A DNA stretch of 64,000 nucleotides, taken from the NCBI GenBank assembly GCA_964001305.1, contig CAXFAI010000036.1, positions 1 through 64,000 of the forward strand, read 5' to 3'. Positions 16,725 through 26,423 of this stretch are shown one piece after another. The notes beneath the pieces were generated by a model, which saw only the letters and a program-made list of their open reading frames with translations, was not told the DNA's origin and did not search any database. Position 1 is the first letter of the stretch. Every line of letters begins with the position of its first letter. The translations under genes and the position numbers were made by a program. Source of the DNA: CAJXMH01 sp964001305. GTDB taxonomy: Bacteria > Bacteroidota > Bacteroidia > Flavobacteriales_E > Vicingaceae.

Positions 16725-18029
16725 CTAAGAGACAGATTCAATCACTTTTTTGTTCGGAACACGAATTAATAAAATGAGGCCTAAGATGAAAAAAGTAATC
16801 AAGGCAAAAATGGAATTACGCATACTTCCTGTTACGCCTTCTATAAATCCATACGCAAATGTTCCGATTACTATTCCCAGCTTTTCAAGTACATCGTAAA
16901 AACTAAAAAACGAAGCATGATCTTTTGTTGCTGGCAATAATTTAGAATAGGTGGAGCGCGATAAAGATTGTATACCACCCATAACTAGGCCCACAATAGC
17001 TGCTATGATGTAAAACTCTACAGGCTCATGAATGTAGTATGCACCAATACAAATTCCTACCCATATCACATTGCTAATAACTAACGCCTTTATGTTCCCC
17101 AACTTTTTGGAAAGCCAAGAAAATAGATAAGCACCACCGATTGCTATAAATTGAATAATTAATACAGAAACAATTAATCCTGTTTTAGCTGCACTATCCT
17201 CTCCCCAATTGATTTCTTTAGCGGCAAATAAGGTAGCCATTAACATAACTGTTTGAACGCCCATGCTATAGACAAAAAAGGCTATTAAATATTTTTTTAA
17301 AGCTTTTAAGTCATTCAACTGATGCCACACCTTCTTTAGCTCTAGCCATCCCTTGGTAAATTTATTTTCTTTTGGCTTTTCGCCAAATGCATGGTTTGGA
17401 AGTCGAGCATAAGTAATTTGGCTAAACCCAATCCACCATAAGGCAACTGCTATAAAAGAGTACTTGGTATATTCAGCTCCTACACCCATAATTACGGCCA
17501 AACAAATGATTAACAGAATCGAACTTCCTAAATAACCTAAGGCATAACCTTTGGCTGAAATACGATCGTGTTGACTAGCATCTGCGATTTCCGGTAAATA
17601 AGCATTGTAAAACACGATACTTCCCCAAAAACCAATAGAAGCAAAAAAGACTGGCAGCATACTTAACTCTAAGTGATTAACGTCAAAAAAGTATAAGCTA
17701 GCACATGAAATTGCTCCTAAGTAACAAAAGAATTGAAGAAAGCGTTTCTTATTGTCTGCATAATCTGCAATACCTGATAAAATGGGAGAAATGATAGAAA
17801 CGACTAAAAAAGAAGCCGAAACGATATAAGAGTATATCTCCGAATTCCTAAACGTACTACCCCAAAACTCAACCATGTCGCTGTTTGTTCCATCTGCCAA
17901 TGTGGTAGTAGTTACAGCTTCATAAAACATGGGAAAAATGGCAGTAGTAATTACTAATGGGTATACTGAATTGGCCCAATCATAGAAAGCCCATGCATTG
18001 ATGACTTTCTTATTTCCTTTTTCTATCAT
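16725..18029 (-). CDS. MFS transporter, UMF1 (Atg22-like) family
   Basis: A 434-aa integral membrane protein with about 11-12 TM helices. The N-terminal INAWAFYDWANSVYPLVITTAIFP motif is characteristic of the UMF1/Atg22-like major facilitator group found widely in Bacteroidota; GGIQSLSRSTYSKLLP in the second half is another family signature. The substrate is not known for bacterial members (efflux of amino acids is proposed from the yeast vacuolar relative Atg22). It is 35 bp upstream of lhgO and 29 bp downstream of the CAP-domain gene, consistent with one transcript. Confidence 0.88.
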   Translation of the reverse strand: MIEKGNKKVINAWAFYDWANSVYPLVITTAIFPMFYEAVTTTTLADGTNSDMVEFWGSTFRNSEIYSYIVSASFLVVSIISPILSGIADYADNKKRFLQFFCYLGAISCASLYFFDVNHLELSMLPVFFASIGFWGSIVFYNAYLPEIADASQHDRISAKGYALGYLGSSILLIICLAVIMGVGAEYTKYSFIAVALWWIGFSQITYARLPNHAFGEKPKENKFTKGWLELKKVWHQLNDLKALKKYLIAFFVYSMGVQTVMLMATLFAAKEINWGEDSAAKTGLIVSVLIIQFIAIGGAYLFSWLSKKLGNIKALVISNVIWVGICIGAYYIHEPVEFYIIAAIVGLVMGGIQSLSRSTYSKLLPATKDHASFFSFYDVLEKLGIVIGTFAYGFIEGVTGSMRNSIFALITFFILGLILLIRVPNKKVIESVS

Positions 18030-18058
18030 GCCAGTAAAGTTAAGAGACTCAGGTTAAC

Positions 18059-20386
18059 TTATTGACAACTTTTGCAATAAATGGATTTAAGTTGATTGTC
18101 TTCTAAAGCTTGAATTCCATTTACTTCTTTGCTAAAAAAATGACAAAATTTCTGAGGATGAGAACTTGCAAATTTTTCCATCAATTCCATGTATTCTTTC
18201 TGATTAAACTCCTCTTCTCCATATCGTACAATTTGCAGGTAATAAGATAGAATTTCAGCATTTGTATCTACTTCCTGTACTTTTTTCTTAAGTAGTAATA
18301 TAGCTTTTGGAAACTGATCTTGATGACAAAGGTATTTAGCTAAATCAAGTAGCTCATTATCCTCGAGCTCAGCTTTAGCTTTCCATTTTAAAATGGCTTC
18401 AAAATCTTTCTTACGCTCAACGAAATCATCTTTTTCATAGTGAAAATTAGCAGCAATTAAATAGTATTGAAGCATTGCTCTTGCATAATTTTTTGTTGGA
18501 ATATCTGCTGCCACATTGAGCTTCTCAAATCCATCAAGCCATTGCTCAACATCTTTTATTTTATCCGGATGTTTAGCCCAATAATTTAAAGTTGATAAAT
18601 GGTAATTAAAATTAACAACCGCGTTTGTTTTGTCCACTAAGTGTAATTCTAATGCAGCTTTATGAATAAGGTTTCCTTCATAAACTAAAGCCCCTTCTTC
18701 GGCTTCTAAAACCATTTGATTATTAATAACAGCTAGGTTTTGCTTCTTTTGCGAAGGATCCAATTTTGGGATTGCATTTGCAACTATGGATTTATCTTCT
18801 ACTTTCTCTATCAAGTATTTCTGAATAGCAGCTGCTGCGGCAATATTTCCAAGACTCATTAATGATTTGAAGCTTTCAATCAAACTTTCTTCACTTGTCT
18901 CCTCAGTAACTTTTGCTTTCCCCATCAGCTTCAATTGCAATTGATGAGTTGAAGATAAAAAGGCTTTCAATTCAGAATCTGTTGCTGCAGTTTCTTCCAA
19001 ATAGTTGGCTACTTCCTTTTCATCCATTCCTTGTGTCTCAATTTGATAAAAGCTATTTTTTTGAAATTGCTTATAGCTTTCCCAAGCCACTTTTCGCTCA
19101 ATTGCTTGTAATTCCATTTGTTGCAAAAAAGGATTCAATTGAAGAAACACAATACTATCTAACTTCTCAGAAAGCTCTGGCTTAGCTTGCGGCGAAATCT
19201 CTTCAAACCCTTCATAAGCCAATATTTCAAAATTAAATTGAGCTAATTTGCTTTTCACCTTCTCCCAAGCTTCCTTTTGAGTTTGTTTTGAATCTAAAGG
19301 AATTACAAAATTCAAAGTATCTTCCCAAGCAAACTCTCCTTTTAATGAATCACCTTGAAGCAAATAGTTATTTGCGATTTGACTTAAGTTTTTAGTCTTA
19401 ATTTGATTAAAAGGTACACGCTCACAAGCATGGCCATCTTTTATAAGCACTCCATTAATTTCGTAATCTTTTGAGTTATAAAACGCAGGTAAATCGGCAA
19501 TACTAACCTTAACTTTTCCTTGTTCTATGCCTTCGTTAGCATTAAGCAATTTCATCTTTTTTGCAGGCTTCAACAATAATCCATTGCTAAAATCACCAGG
19601 AAAAAGACGATTCCCTTCTTCACAACTGTATTGATTTCGACTTACCAAATCAATAGCTATACCATCTCCTCCATCCGAAAAAACTTCTTCAAAATAGGCT
19701 AGATTGTGAAATTCAAAATATACTTCATTGCCTTTAACAACAAACGCATCAGAAAACAATTGTGGAAGACTTCCATGTTTTTCAATAAATGGTCCACAAA
19801 CTTCTTTTTTAAATGGAGCAATCCCATGAAAATTAAAAGGCAACTTCTTTACACCTGGGTTTTCATAAGGCAAAGTAGCCATTACAACAACCAAGTAAAA
19901 ATCTGTTTCATTCTTAATGACAGAAATTCCAATTTGCTCAAAAGCGGGTTCAATTAAATTTAATTGACTCTCTTCTTCATCAAGCCAATCAAATAGTGCC
20001 GCCTCTACAATTAACTGATTAGTATTAATGACAACCTTTTCTTTACCTTTCACAACGTACTGCTTTGAATTTAATGGTATTTGAATAATATTCTCTCCAG
20101 CACTGGCATAAGGAGCTTCAAAGTAATTTAATCGATCTTGAAGTGTCTTCTTATTTCCTTGCTCCTGTTCATGAGTTAGCTTTTGGTTTTCTGACAAATA
20201 AGATGCTTGTTCAAATGCAACAGCATCCAATAATTCAGCTTGTTCAAGTATTTTTAATCCCTGTTCTTGTCGGAAATGATTAATATTTTCCAATAGAAAT
20301 TGATGAATTTGAGCCTCGTCTTCACTTTGTCCAAACAGAAAAATAGTTGTTACAAACAAACTCAAGAAAGCTACTACTCTATTCAT
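18059..20386 (-). CDS. Secreted CAP (SCP/PR-1-like) domain protein with long helical C-terminal region
   Basis: A 775-aa protein with a signal peptide (VVAFLSLFVTTIFLFG). Residues ~25-170 form a bacterial YkwD-type CAP domain: INHFRQEQGLKIL, AFEQASYLSENQKLTHEQ, ASAGENIIQIP. The central region (170-360) contains mixed beta segments. The C-terminal ~400 residues are helical and look TPR-like (YYLIAANFHYEKDDFVERKKDFEAIL), ending in a Cys pair (YCKSCQ). CAP domains occur in secreted proteins and may bind lipids or peptidoglycan-related ligands; no enzymatic role can be claimed. Its start overlaps the end of the upstream OmpA gene by 8 bp, indicating coupling to a cell-wall-anchored partner. Confidence 0.78.
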   Translation of the reverse strand: MNRVVAFLSLFVTTIFLFGQSEDEAQIHQFLLENINHFRQEQGLKILEQAELLDAVAFEQASYLSENQKLTHEQEQGNKKTLQDRLNYFEAPYASAGENIIQIPLNSKQYVVKGKEKVVINTNQLIVEAALFDWLDEEESQLNLIEPAFEQIGISVIKNETDFYLVVVMATLPYENPGVKKLPFNFHGIAPFKKEVCGPFIEKHGSLPQLFSDAFVVKGNEVYFEFHNLAYFEEVFSDGGDGIAIDLVSRNQYSCEEGNRLFPGDFSNGLLLKPAKKMKLLNANEGIEQGKVKVSIADLPAFYNSKDYEINGVLIKDGHACERVPFNQIKTKNLSQIANNYLLQGDSLKGEFAWEDTLNFVIPLDSKQTQKEAWEKVKSKLAQFNFEILAYEGFEEISPQAKPELSEKLDSIVFLQLNPFLQQMELQAIERKVAWESYKQFQKNSFYQIETQGMDEKEVANYLEETAATDSELKAFLSSTHQLQLKLMGKAKVTEETSEESLIESFKSLMSLGNIAAAAAIQKYLIEKVEDKSIVANAIPKLDPSQKKQNLAVINNQMVLEAEEGALVYEGNLIHKAALELHLVDKTNAVVNFNYHLSTLNYWAKHPDKIKDVEQWLDGFEKLNVAADIPTKNYARAMLQYYLIAANFHYEKDDFVERKKDFEAILKWKAKAELEDNELLDLAKYLCHQDQFPKAILLLKKKVQEVDTNAEILSYYLQIVRYGEEEFNQKEYMELMEKFASSHPQKFCHFFSKEVNGIQALEDNQLKSIYCKSCQ

Positions 20387-21395
20387 TGTAAAAGGCTTTA
20401 ATGGTTACTCTTCGATTTTTAGCCATGGCTGAATCGCTCTTTTGATTAGTCACAGGATTACTTTCTCCTTGCCAAATCAAATAGGTGGTTATTTGGCTCA
20501 TTGATTTTATCTTTTTATTGACTGCCTCCACCCGATTTCGGGACAAGTTAATGTTATATTCTAAACTTGCATCTGAATCTGTATGACCCTCAATTTTCAA
20601 TTGTTTGACGTCAATTGTATGCAATTGATTGAGGAAAACATTGAGTCTTTCCAATTCCGACTTCGTCACCTCAAATTCATCTTTATCAAAGTAAACAATA
20701 TGCTCCTTTGCAACCTTTTGATTAGGCTGTTGATGTAAAGAATAAGAGGTCTTGCAGTCCCCGTTCTTAGGCCATAAACGAACCTCATCTATAAAGTAGT
20801 AACTATAATTATACTCCCAATTGGGGTTTACTTCCTCTTTCAAATACCAGGATTCATAAAAGTTACCAATGCTTAAAAATGCTTCTCCTCCCTTTGCCTT
20901 AAAGTCTCCTGAAATTTCAGTCCACTCATGAACATCAGATATCACTTCTTGACTATAAACCTGGGGGTACTTTATAAATGGCTCCCAATTAGGGCTAGAT
21001 AATTGCTTTTTTGTTACCAAGGCTCCTATTTTATTGATAAAAATGTCACTCTTGGCCGAAGGTAAAACATAAAATTGAATACAGTAAAATTTATTTGCTT
21101 TTAAGGTATCAGTAAGAGGCACTTGCATATACTCCAAACCATTTCGGTAGCTCTCAAAAAATATTGCACCCGCCATCCCATTACCTTCATAAGGTAATAC
21201 ATCTTCCATAAACCCACAGGTATGAAAAAGTTCCGGATTACCAGAATTTGGAGACTTCCAAAACTTGGAAAATTCTAGTTGCTTAATCGCTGTCGGGCAA
21301 TTATGAAGTTGCTCAAATCCTCCGTTTGGAACTAAGTTTTGAGCAAGTAGCGAATCAAGAAAAAATAGTAAAAGTGCAGAAAATAAATACCGCAA
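20379..21395 (-). CDS. OmpA-family protein with N-terminal jelly-roll-like domain
   Basis: A 338-aa envelope protein. Signal peptide (YLFSALLLFFLDSLLA-QN), then a ~200-residue domain starting NLVPNGGFEQLHNC, with REY-like (LEYMQVPL), YC.QFYVLP, GGEAFLSIGNF and YYFIDEVRLWP motifs. It ends with an OmpA/MotB peptidoglycan-binding domain (about 225-338: IVYFDKDEFEV, IEGHTDSDASLEYNINLSRNRVEAV, NRRVTI). Family knowledge: the OmpA domain tethers proteins to peptidoglycan. Two bases separate it from the upstream paralogue, and it overlaps the CAP gene by 8 bp. The N-terminal domain is the same type as in the T9SS cargo proteins at 38906 and 39871. Confidence 0.88.
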   Translation of the reverse strand: MRYLFSALLLFFLDSLLAQNLVPNGGFEQLHNCPTAIKQLEFSKFWKSPNSGNPELFHTCGFMEDVLPYEGNGMAGAIFFESYRNGLEYMQVPLTDTLKANKFYCIQFYVLPSAKSDIFINKIGALVTKKQLSSPNWEPFIKYPQVYSQEVISDVHEWTEISGDFKAKGGEAFLSIGNFYESWYLKEEVNPNWEYNYSYYFIDEVRLWPKNGDCKTSYSLHQQPNQKVAKEHIVYFDKDEFEVTKSELERLNVFLNQLHTIDVKQLKIEGHTDSDASLEYNINLSRNRVEAVNKKIKSMSQITTYLIWQGESNPVTNQKSDSAMAKNRRVTIKAFYNE

Positions 21396-21397
21396 TT

Positions 21398-22639
21398 CTA
21401 TTTCACAATGAAAGTAACTCTTTGATTATCTTCAGCTTTTCCTGAACTGTGAGGCATATTACTTTCTTGGCTTGCCAAAATCATTCTTGCTTCACTAATT
21501 CCTAAAGCTTCTAACTTCTTACGAATGGCTAATGAGCGTCTTTTTCCTAAAAATTTAATTTCTGTTTCAGATGCATCGTAATGCCCAACTATTTCCAATT
21601 TTGCTTTTGGATTCTTTTTTAAATAGTCAGCAACCTTTTGCAGTTTTTCAGATTCACTTGCTTTAGGTTCAGATTTTTTATTCGCGAAAAATATAGAGGT
21701 TGTTGTAATATTAAAGCCTTGCTTTACTTCTTCCTTTTTGGATTCTGCAATTTCTTGCCCTTCTACCTTAGTTTCTTCCATTTCACCATCTTTAGTAGCA
21801 ACCGTACCATCTGAGTTATACAAGGTTGTTTTATTAGCTTCTTTACTCGGTGTAGATCCAAAACTCTTGTACTCTACTTCCATTTTTCCGCCAGCTATTT
21901 CATCACACATACAATCGCCTTCTTTCAATTTATCGGTATCAATAACAGAAACATCATCGATAAAGTAATAAGCATCATATTCTTGTCTACCTGTAAAATC
22001 TTTTGAAAGTCTAATTTTTTCTAAAACGGTTTCATCATCAGATTTAAAATTTCCGATAGTCAAAAACTTCTCTCCACCTGTCGCTTCATAAGTTCCGCAT
22101 ATTGGTTTCCATAAGAATTGTTGAACAAAAACCTTGTTGGTTAAACTTTGAACATGCGGTTCTAGTGCTAAATTGGCTTCATTCGTCTCCTGAATTTCTT
22201 CTTTACTTAAATGAGCAGATAAATTATTAGAAGCATATTTTGACATATCTGAAAGGCTTACATAAAATTTCACACAATATGTTTTCCCTGCCTCTAAAGG
22301 CTGTTTCAGTTCAGTTTCAAGATACGTTCTACTTCTTTTACCACGATAGCCATAAAATGCAATTCCTGCATAGTTATTACCTGTTCTTGCTTTCTCTTTT
22401 CCATACTTATTCGCCGGAACTCCGTAGTCTTCTGATTTCGCTTCACTAGAGTAAACATCCACAGGATTCATGGTTGCAGACCTCCAAGGAGCAGCATCAG
22501 TTATTTGACCTGCTTCTTTAATTTTCTTTTCTACTTCTTCAAAACTTGGATTTAAAACCAAGTTATTAGGGTCTGCATTCTGACCATTCGTAACATGGAT
22601 TGCTAAAAGGGCTAATAAAGTTAGGCTAAGTTGTTTCAT
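21398..22639 (-). CDS. OmpA-family protein with N-terminal jelly-roll-like domain (first gene of operon)
   Basis: A 413-aa envelope protein. I start at ATG 22639 (MKQLSLTLLALLAIHVTNG-QN), which opens directly on the signal peptide; the ATG 27 nt upstream adds only nine non-signal residues. The N-terminal domain (20-230) has NLVLNPSFEEVEKK, YGVPANKYGKEKARTGNNYAG, YCVKFYVSLSDMSKY, GGEKFLTIGNF and YYFIDDVSVID. A Glu/Lys/Thr-rich linker follows, then an OmpA C-terminal domain (TSIFFANKKSEP, LEIVGHYDASETEIKFLGKRRSLAI). The EGHTDS-like motif is altered here to GHYDAS, still compatible with peptidoglycan binding. Probably surface or periplasmic and tethered to the wall; first gene of the minus-strand run 22639 to 15463. 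Confidence 0.86.
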   Translation of the reverse strand: MKQLSLTLLALLAIHVTNGQNADPNNLVLNPSFEEVEKKIKEAGQITDAAPWRSATMNPVDVYSSEAKSEDYGVPANKYGKEKARTGNNYAGIAFYGYRGKRSRTYLETELKQPLEAGKTYCVKFYVSLSDMSKYASNNLSAHLSKEEIQETNEANLALEPHVQSLTNKVFVQQFLWKPICGTYEATGGEKFLTIGNFKSDDETVLEKIRLSKDFTGRQEYDAYYFIDDVSVIDTDKLKEGDCMCDEIAGGKMEVEYKSFGSTPSKEANKTTLYNSDGTVATKDGEMEETKVEGQEIAESKKEEVKQGFNITTTSIFFANKKSEPKASESEKLQKVADYLKKNPKAKLEIVGHYDASETEIKFLGKRRSLAIRKKLEALGISEARMILASQESNMPHSSGKAEDNQRVTFIVK

Positions 22640-22709
22640 CTTTTTAAATCTTGTGAATTCAAACATTGTACCGAAATTATAAATAATAATTGAAAGTCAC
22701 ATTAAACAA

Positions 22710-22737
22710 AAAACCCCAAGTGTTTACTTGGGGTTTT
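22710..22737 (-). terminator. Intrinsic terminator of aconitase
   Basis: Perfect 12-bp stem AAAACCCCAAGT / ACTTGGGGTTTT around a GTTT loop. On the minus strand it lies 17 nt after the aconitase stop and is followed by a T-rich run, the expected structure for Rho-independent termination. It also insulates the downstream OmpA operon from read-through. Confidence 0.92.
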
Positions 22738-22754
22738 AAATTCAACTATATTGA

Positions 22755-25016
22755 CTATTGTTTTCTAATCATGTTCAATGCAGAACCGGCTCTAAACCAA
22801 CCGATTTGTTGGGCATTGTAAGTATGATTCAACTTTATTTCATCTTTAGATCCATCTTGATGTACGATTTCGAGTGTTAATTGCTTGTCTGGCGCAAACT
22901 GATCTAAATCCAAGAAGTTAAAAGTATCATCTTCTTGAATCTTATCGTAGTCATTTTCATTGGCAAATGTCAAACCAAGCATTCCTTGCTTTTTCAAATT
23001 CGTTTCGTGAATTCTAGCGAAAGACTTCACAATTACGGCTCTAACACCCAAATGTCTTGGCTCCATGGCTGCATGTTCTCTTGAAGAACCTTCCCCATAG
23101 TTATGATCTCCTACAACAATGGTTGGCACACCAGCTTTTTTATAAGCTCTTGCTGCCGCAGGCACTTCGCTATTTTTTCCATCCAATTGGTTCACCACAT
23201 TATTAGTTTCCTTATTGAAGGCGTTAACAGCACCAATCAAACAGTTATCTGAAATGTTATCCAGATGTCCTCTGTATTTCAACCAAGGTCCAGCCATAGA
23301 AATGTGATCTGTTGTACACTTTCCAAATGCTTTAATCAACAATTTCATTCCCTCAATATTCTTACCATCCCATGGCTCAAACGGAGTCAGTAATTGCAAT
23401 CGATTGGAATCAGGAGCAACTTCTACTTGAACATTGCTTCCGTCTTCAGCAGGAGCTTGGAAACCATTATCTTCAACAGCAAAACCTTTTGAAGGCAATT
23501 CCATACCCTTAGGCTCACTTAGCATTACTTCTTCTCCGTTTTCATTGGTTAACTTATCTGTAATTGGATTGAAGTCTAATTTGCCACTAATAGCAATCGC
23601 AGCTACCATCTCAGGTGAAGTTACAAAAGCATGCGTATTGGGGTTACCATCGGCACGCTTGGCGAAGTTTCTATTAAAGGAATGAACAATTGAGTTCTTC
23701 TCTTGCTTCTCTGCACCAGCTCGATCCCATTGCCCAATACATGGACCACAAGCATTGGTAAAAATCTTTACTGTATCAAATTTCTTGAACGTATCAATTA
23801 AGCCATCTCGTTCTGCCGTATATCTCACTTGCTCAGAACCAGGATTGATTCCTAAAATTGACTTGGGCTTTACCCCTTTTGCAAAGGCATCATCAACAAT
23901 TGATGCTGCTCTGGTTAAATCTTCGTACGAAGAGTTTGTACACGATCCAATCAATGCCCACTCAATGTCAGTTGGCCAATCGTTCTTTTTAGCCTTTTCT
24001 GCCATTTCAGCAACTGGAGTTGCCAAATCTGGTGTAAAAGGACCATTCAAATGAGGGCTTAGCTCATCTAGATTAATTTCAATGATTTCATCAAAATACT
24101 TTTCAGGATTTGCGTAAACCTCAGCATCTCCGGTTAAGTGCTCTGCTACCTCATCTGCCAAAGCAACAACATCTGCTCGATCCGTTGCTTTTAAATATCT
24201 TCTCATTGAATCATCATAACCGAAAGTAGAAGTTGTCGCTCCAATTTCAGCTCCCATATTACAAATGGTTCCTTTTCCTGTACAAGAAAGGTTTTCAGCT
24301 CCCTCACCAAAATATTCTAAAATTGCTCCAGTTCCACCTTTCACGGTTAAAATTCCTGCTACTTTTAGAATTACATCTTTTGCAGAAGTCCAACCGTTAA
24401 GTCTTCCTGTTAACTTTACACCTATTAACTTAGGAAATTTCAATTCCCATGGCATTCCTGCCATCACATCAACAGCATCAGCACCTCCAACTCCAATAGC
24501 TACCATTCCAAGTCCGCCTGCATTTACGGTATGTGAATCAGTTCCAATCATCATTCCACCTGGAAATGCATAATTCTCCAAAACCACTTGGTGAATAATA
24601 CCAGCACCTGGTTTCCAGAAACCAATACCGTACTTATTACAAACAGAACTTAAGAAGTTGAATACTTCGTTATTCTTGTTTAATGAATCTTGCAAATCCT
24701 TATCCGCTCCATTTTTTGCTAAAATCAAGTGATCAGCATGGGCTGTAGAAGGCACAGCAACTTTATCTTTTCCCGCTTGCATAAATTGCAACAATGCCAT
24801 TTGTGCTGTGGCATCTTGCATGGCTACTCTATCCGGCCTAAAATCTACATAAGATTTCCTTCTTTCAAATTCTTCACTCGCATTTCCAGAATCTAAGTGA
24901 GAATAAAGAATTTTTTCTGTTAATGTCATAGGACGATTTAAGACTTTACGAGCTGCTGCTACTTTTTCTGGCATCTTCTCGTAAACTGCCTTAATCATTT
25001 CAATATCAAAAGCCAT
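22755..25016 (-). CDS. acnA: Aconitate hydratase
   Basis: A 753-aa TCA-cycle enzyme isomerising citrate to isocitrate through cis-aconitate. It is of the mitochondrial-type aconitase size (about 750-755). The 4Fe-4S ligands are visible as the Cys in IGSCTNSSYEDL and the pair in TNACGPCIGQW. Substrate-site segments include GGMMIGTDSHTVNAGGLGM in the first half and GDHNYGEGSSREHAAMEPRHLG in the C-terminal swivel domain. Monocistronic: a strong terminator follows, and divergent gene 25143 starts 126 bp upstream. Functionally linked to isocitrate dehydrogenase at 41289. The symbol acn/acnA is by convention; no missing residues seen. Confidence 0.96.
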   Translation of the reverse strand: MAFDIEMIKAVYEKMPEKVAAARKVLNRPMTLTEKILYSHLDSGNASEEFERRKSYVDFRPDRVAMQDATAQMALLQFMQAGKDKVAVPSTAHADHLILAKNGADKDLQDSLNKNNEVFNFLSSVCNKYGIGFWKPGAGIIHQVVLENYAFPGGMMIGTDSHTVNAGGLGMVAIGVGGADAVDVMAGMPWELKFPKLIGVKLTGRLNGWTSAKDVILKVAGILTVKGGTGAILEYFGEGAENLSCTGKGTICNMGAEIGATTSTFGYDDSMRRYLKATDRADVVALADEVAEHLTGDAEVYANPEKYFDEIIEINLDELSPHLNGPFTPDLATPVAEMAEKAKKNDWPTDIEWALIGSCTNSSYEDLTRAASIVDDAFAKGVKPKSILGINPGSEQVRYTAERDGLIDTFKKFDTVKIFTNACGPCIGQWDRAGAEKQEKNSIVHSFNRNFAKRADGNPNTHAFVTSPEMVAAIAISGKLDFNPITDKLTNENGEEVMLSEPKGMELPSKGFAVEDNGFQAPAEDGSNVQVEVAPDSNRLQLLTPFEPWDGKNIEGMKLLIKAFGKCTTDHISMAGPWLKYRGHLDNISDNCLIGAVNAFNKETNNVVNQLDGKNSEVPAAARAYKKAGVPTIVVGDHNYGEGSSREHAAMEPRHLGVRAVIVKSFARIHETNLKKQGMLGLTFANENDYDKIQEDDTFNFLDLDQFAPDKQLTLEIVHQDGSKDEIKLNHTYNAQQIGWFRAGSALNMIRKQ

Positions 25017-25142
25017 AAGATGAATAGTTTGTTTTAAATTTCGTGATTTAAATAGGCTTGCGAATTTAACAATAATCTCAAAAAAAAGACCGCTTATCCC
25101 AATAATAATCTAGCATTTAGGACCATTTCGTATCATTGCAAA

Positions 25143-26381
25143 ATGTTAAAACTGCTTAAAGAAAATATCCGTGAGGCACTGCGTTCAATTCGAGCTCAAT
25201 TACTTCGAACCATTTTAACGGTTTTAATTATAGCAGTAGGAATCACCGCATTGGTAGGTATTTTAACATCCATAGATGCTATGGAATCTTCAATTACCGA
25301 CAATTTTAGCAGCATGGGTTCAAATACCTTCGCAATTCGGAATTATGGTACAGCCATACATTCCCAAAGAGATGGTAAAAAAGCAAAATCTTACCGAAGA
25401 ATTAGCTTTGATGAAGCTACCGCCTTCAAAAAACGATTTGAATTTCCAGCTTTAGCCTCCATTTCAATGAGAGCTACTGCCCTAGCAACCTTAAAACACA
25501 AATCGGAAAAGACAAACCCCAATATTTTTGTTTTTGGTATCGATGAAAACTACCTCTTAACCAATGGCTATAAATTAGCGAGTGGAAGAAATTTTTCAGA
25601 ACATGATATTCAATATGGAACCCATGGAGTAATCATAGGTAGCAGTATTAAAAATGAGCTCTTTCCCGATTCTGACCCAATCGACAAGGTGATTTCAATT
25701 GGGAGTGGAAAATATCGAGTAATTGGAGTTTTAGAGGAAAAAGGAAGTAGTATCGGTTTCAGTGCCGATAAAAATGCTTTTATACCACTAACCAATGCAA
25801 GGCAATATTTTTCATCTTCTAACCCCACATTTTTAGTGAGTGTGATGACCTACAATCCTGAAGACATGGATGCAGCCATTGGAGAAGCTACAGGTTTATT
25901 TCGCATTATTAGAGGAGATAAAATCGGCAAAGACCCCAGTTTTGAAATTAGCCGAAGCGATAATATCTCTCAAATGCTACTCTCCAATTTAAGTAATGTC
26001 ACTTTATCGGCTACCGTAATTGGACTGATTACACTACTTGGAGCAGCCATAGGATTAATGAATATCATGCTGGTATCCGTAACAGAAAGAACAAGAGAGA
26101 TTGGAGTTAGAAAAGCTATTGGTGCAGCAGCATCAACCATTCGAAATCAATTTCTAATTGAGGCAATTGTCATTTGTCAATTAGGAGGATTGCTAGGAAT
26201 CATTTTTGGTATTGCCATTGGAAATGTTGTTGGCGGATTTATGGGAAGTGGCTTTATCATTCCTTGGGCTTGGATGCTTCTTGGAATCAGTTTGTGCATT
26301 GTTGTGGGACTTGTTTCGGGAATTTACCCTGCCTATAAAGCTGCTAAACTCGACCCTATAGAATCTCTGCGCTATGAATAA
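25143..26381 (+). CDS. ABC transporter permease, MacB/FtsX type
   Basis: A 412-aa inner-membrane protein. One N-terminal TM helix (LLRTILTVLIIAVGITALVGI) precedes a ~230-residue periplasmic MacB-PCD domain, then three C-terminal TM helices with the FtsX signatures LMNIMLVSVTERTREIGVRKAIGA and VSGIYPAYKAAKLDPIESLRYE. This type exports lipoproteins, peptides or antibiotics, or transmits conformational signals, together with a separate ATPase. No ATP-binding subunit is encoded next to it, so it must pair with one elsewhere. Divergent from aconitase; the following gene begins 42 bp downstream. Confidence 0.9.
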   Translation: MLKLLKENIREALRSIRAQLLRTILTVLIIAVGITALVGILTSIDAMESSITDNFSSMGSNTFAIRNYGTAIHSQRDGKKAKSYRRISFDEATAFKKRFEFPALASISMRATALATLKHKSEKTNPNIFVFGIDENYLLTNGYKLASGRNFSEHDIQYGTHGVIIGSSIKNELFPDSDPIDKVISIGSGKYRVIGVLEEKGSSIGFSADKNAFIPLTNARQYFSSSNPTFLVSVMTYNPEDMDAAIGEATGLFRIIRGDKIGKDPSFEISRSDNISQMLLSNLSNVTLSATVIGLITLLGAAIGLMNIMLVSVTERTREIGVRKAIGAAASTIRNQFLIEAIVICQLGGLLGIIFGIAIGNVVGGFMGSGFIIPWAWMLLGISLCIVVGLVSGIYPAYKAAKLDPIESLRYE

Positions 26382-26423
26382 GCTGCTAACTTGCGTATAA
26401 TTGCTTTGCAAGTATCATCATTC

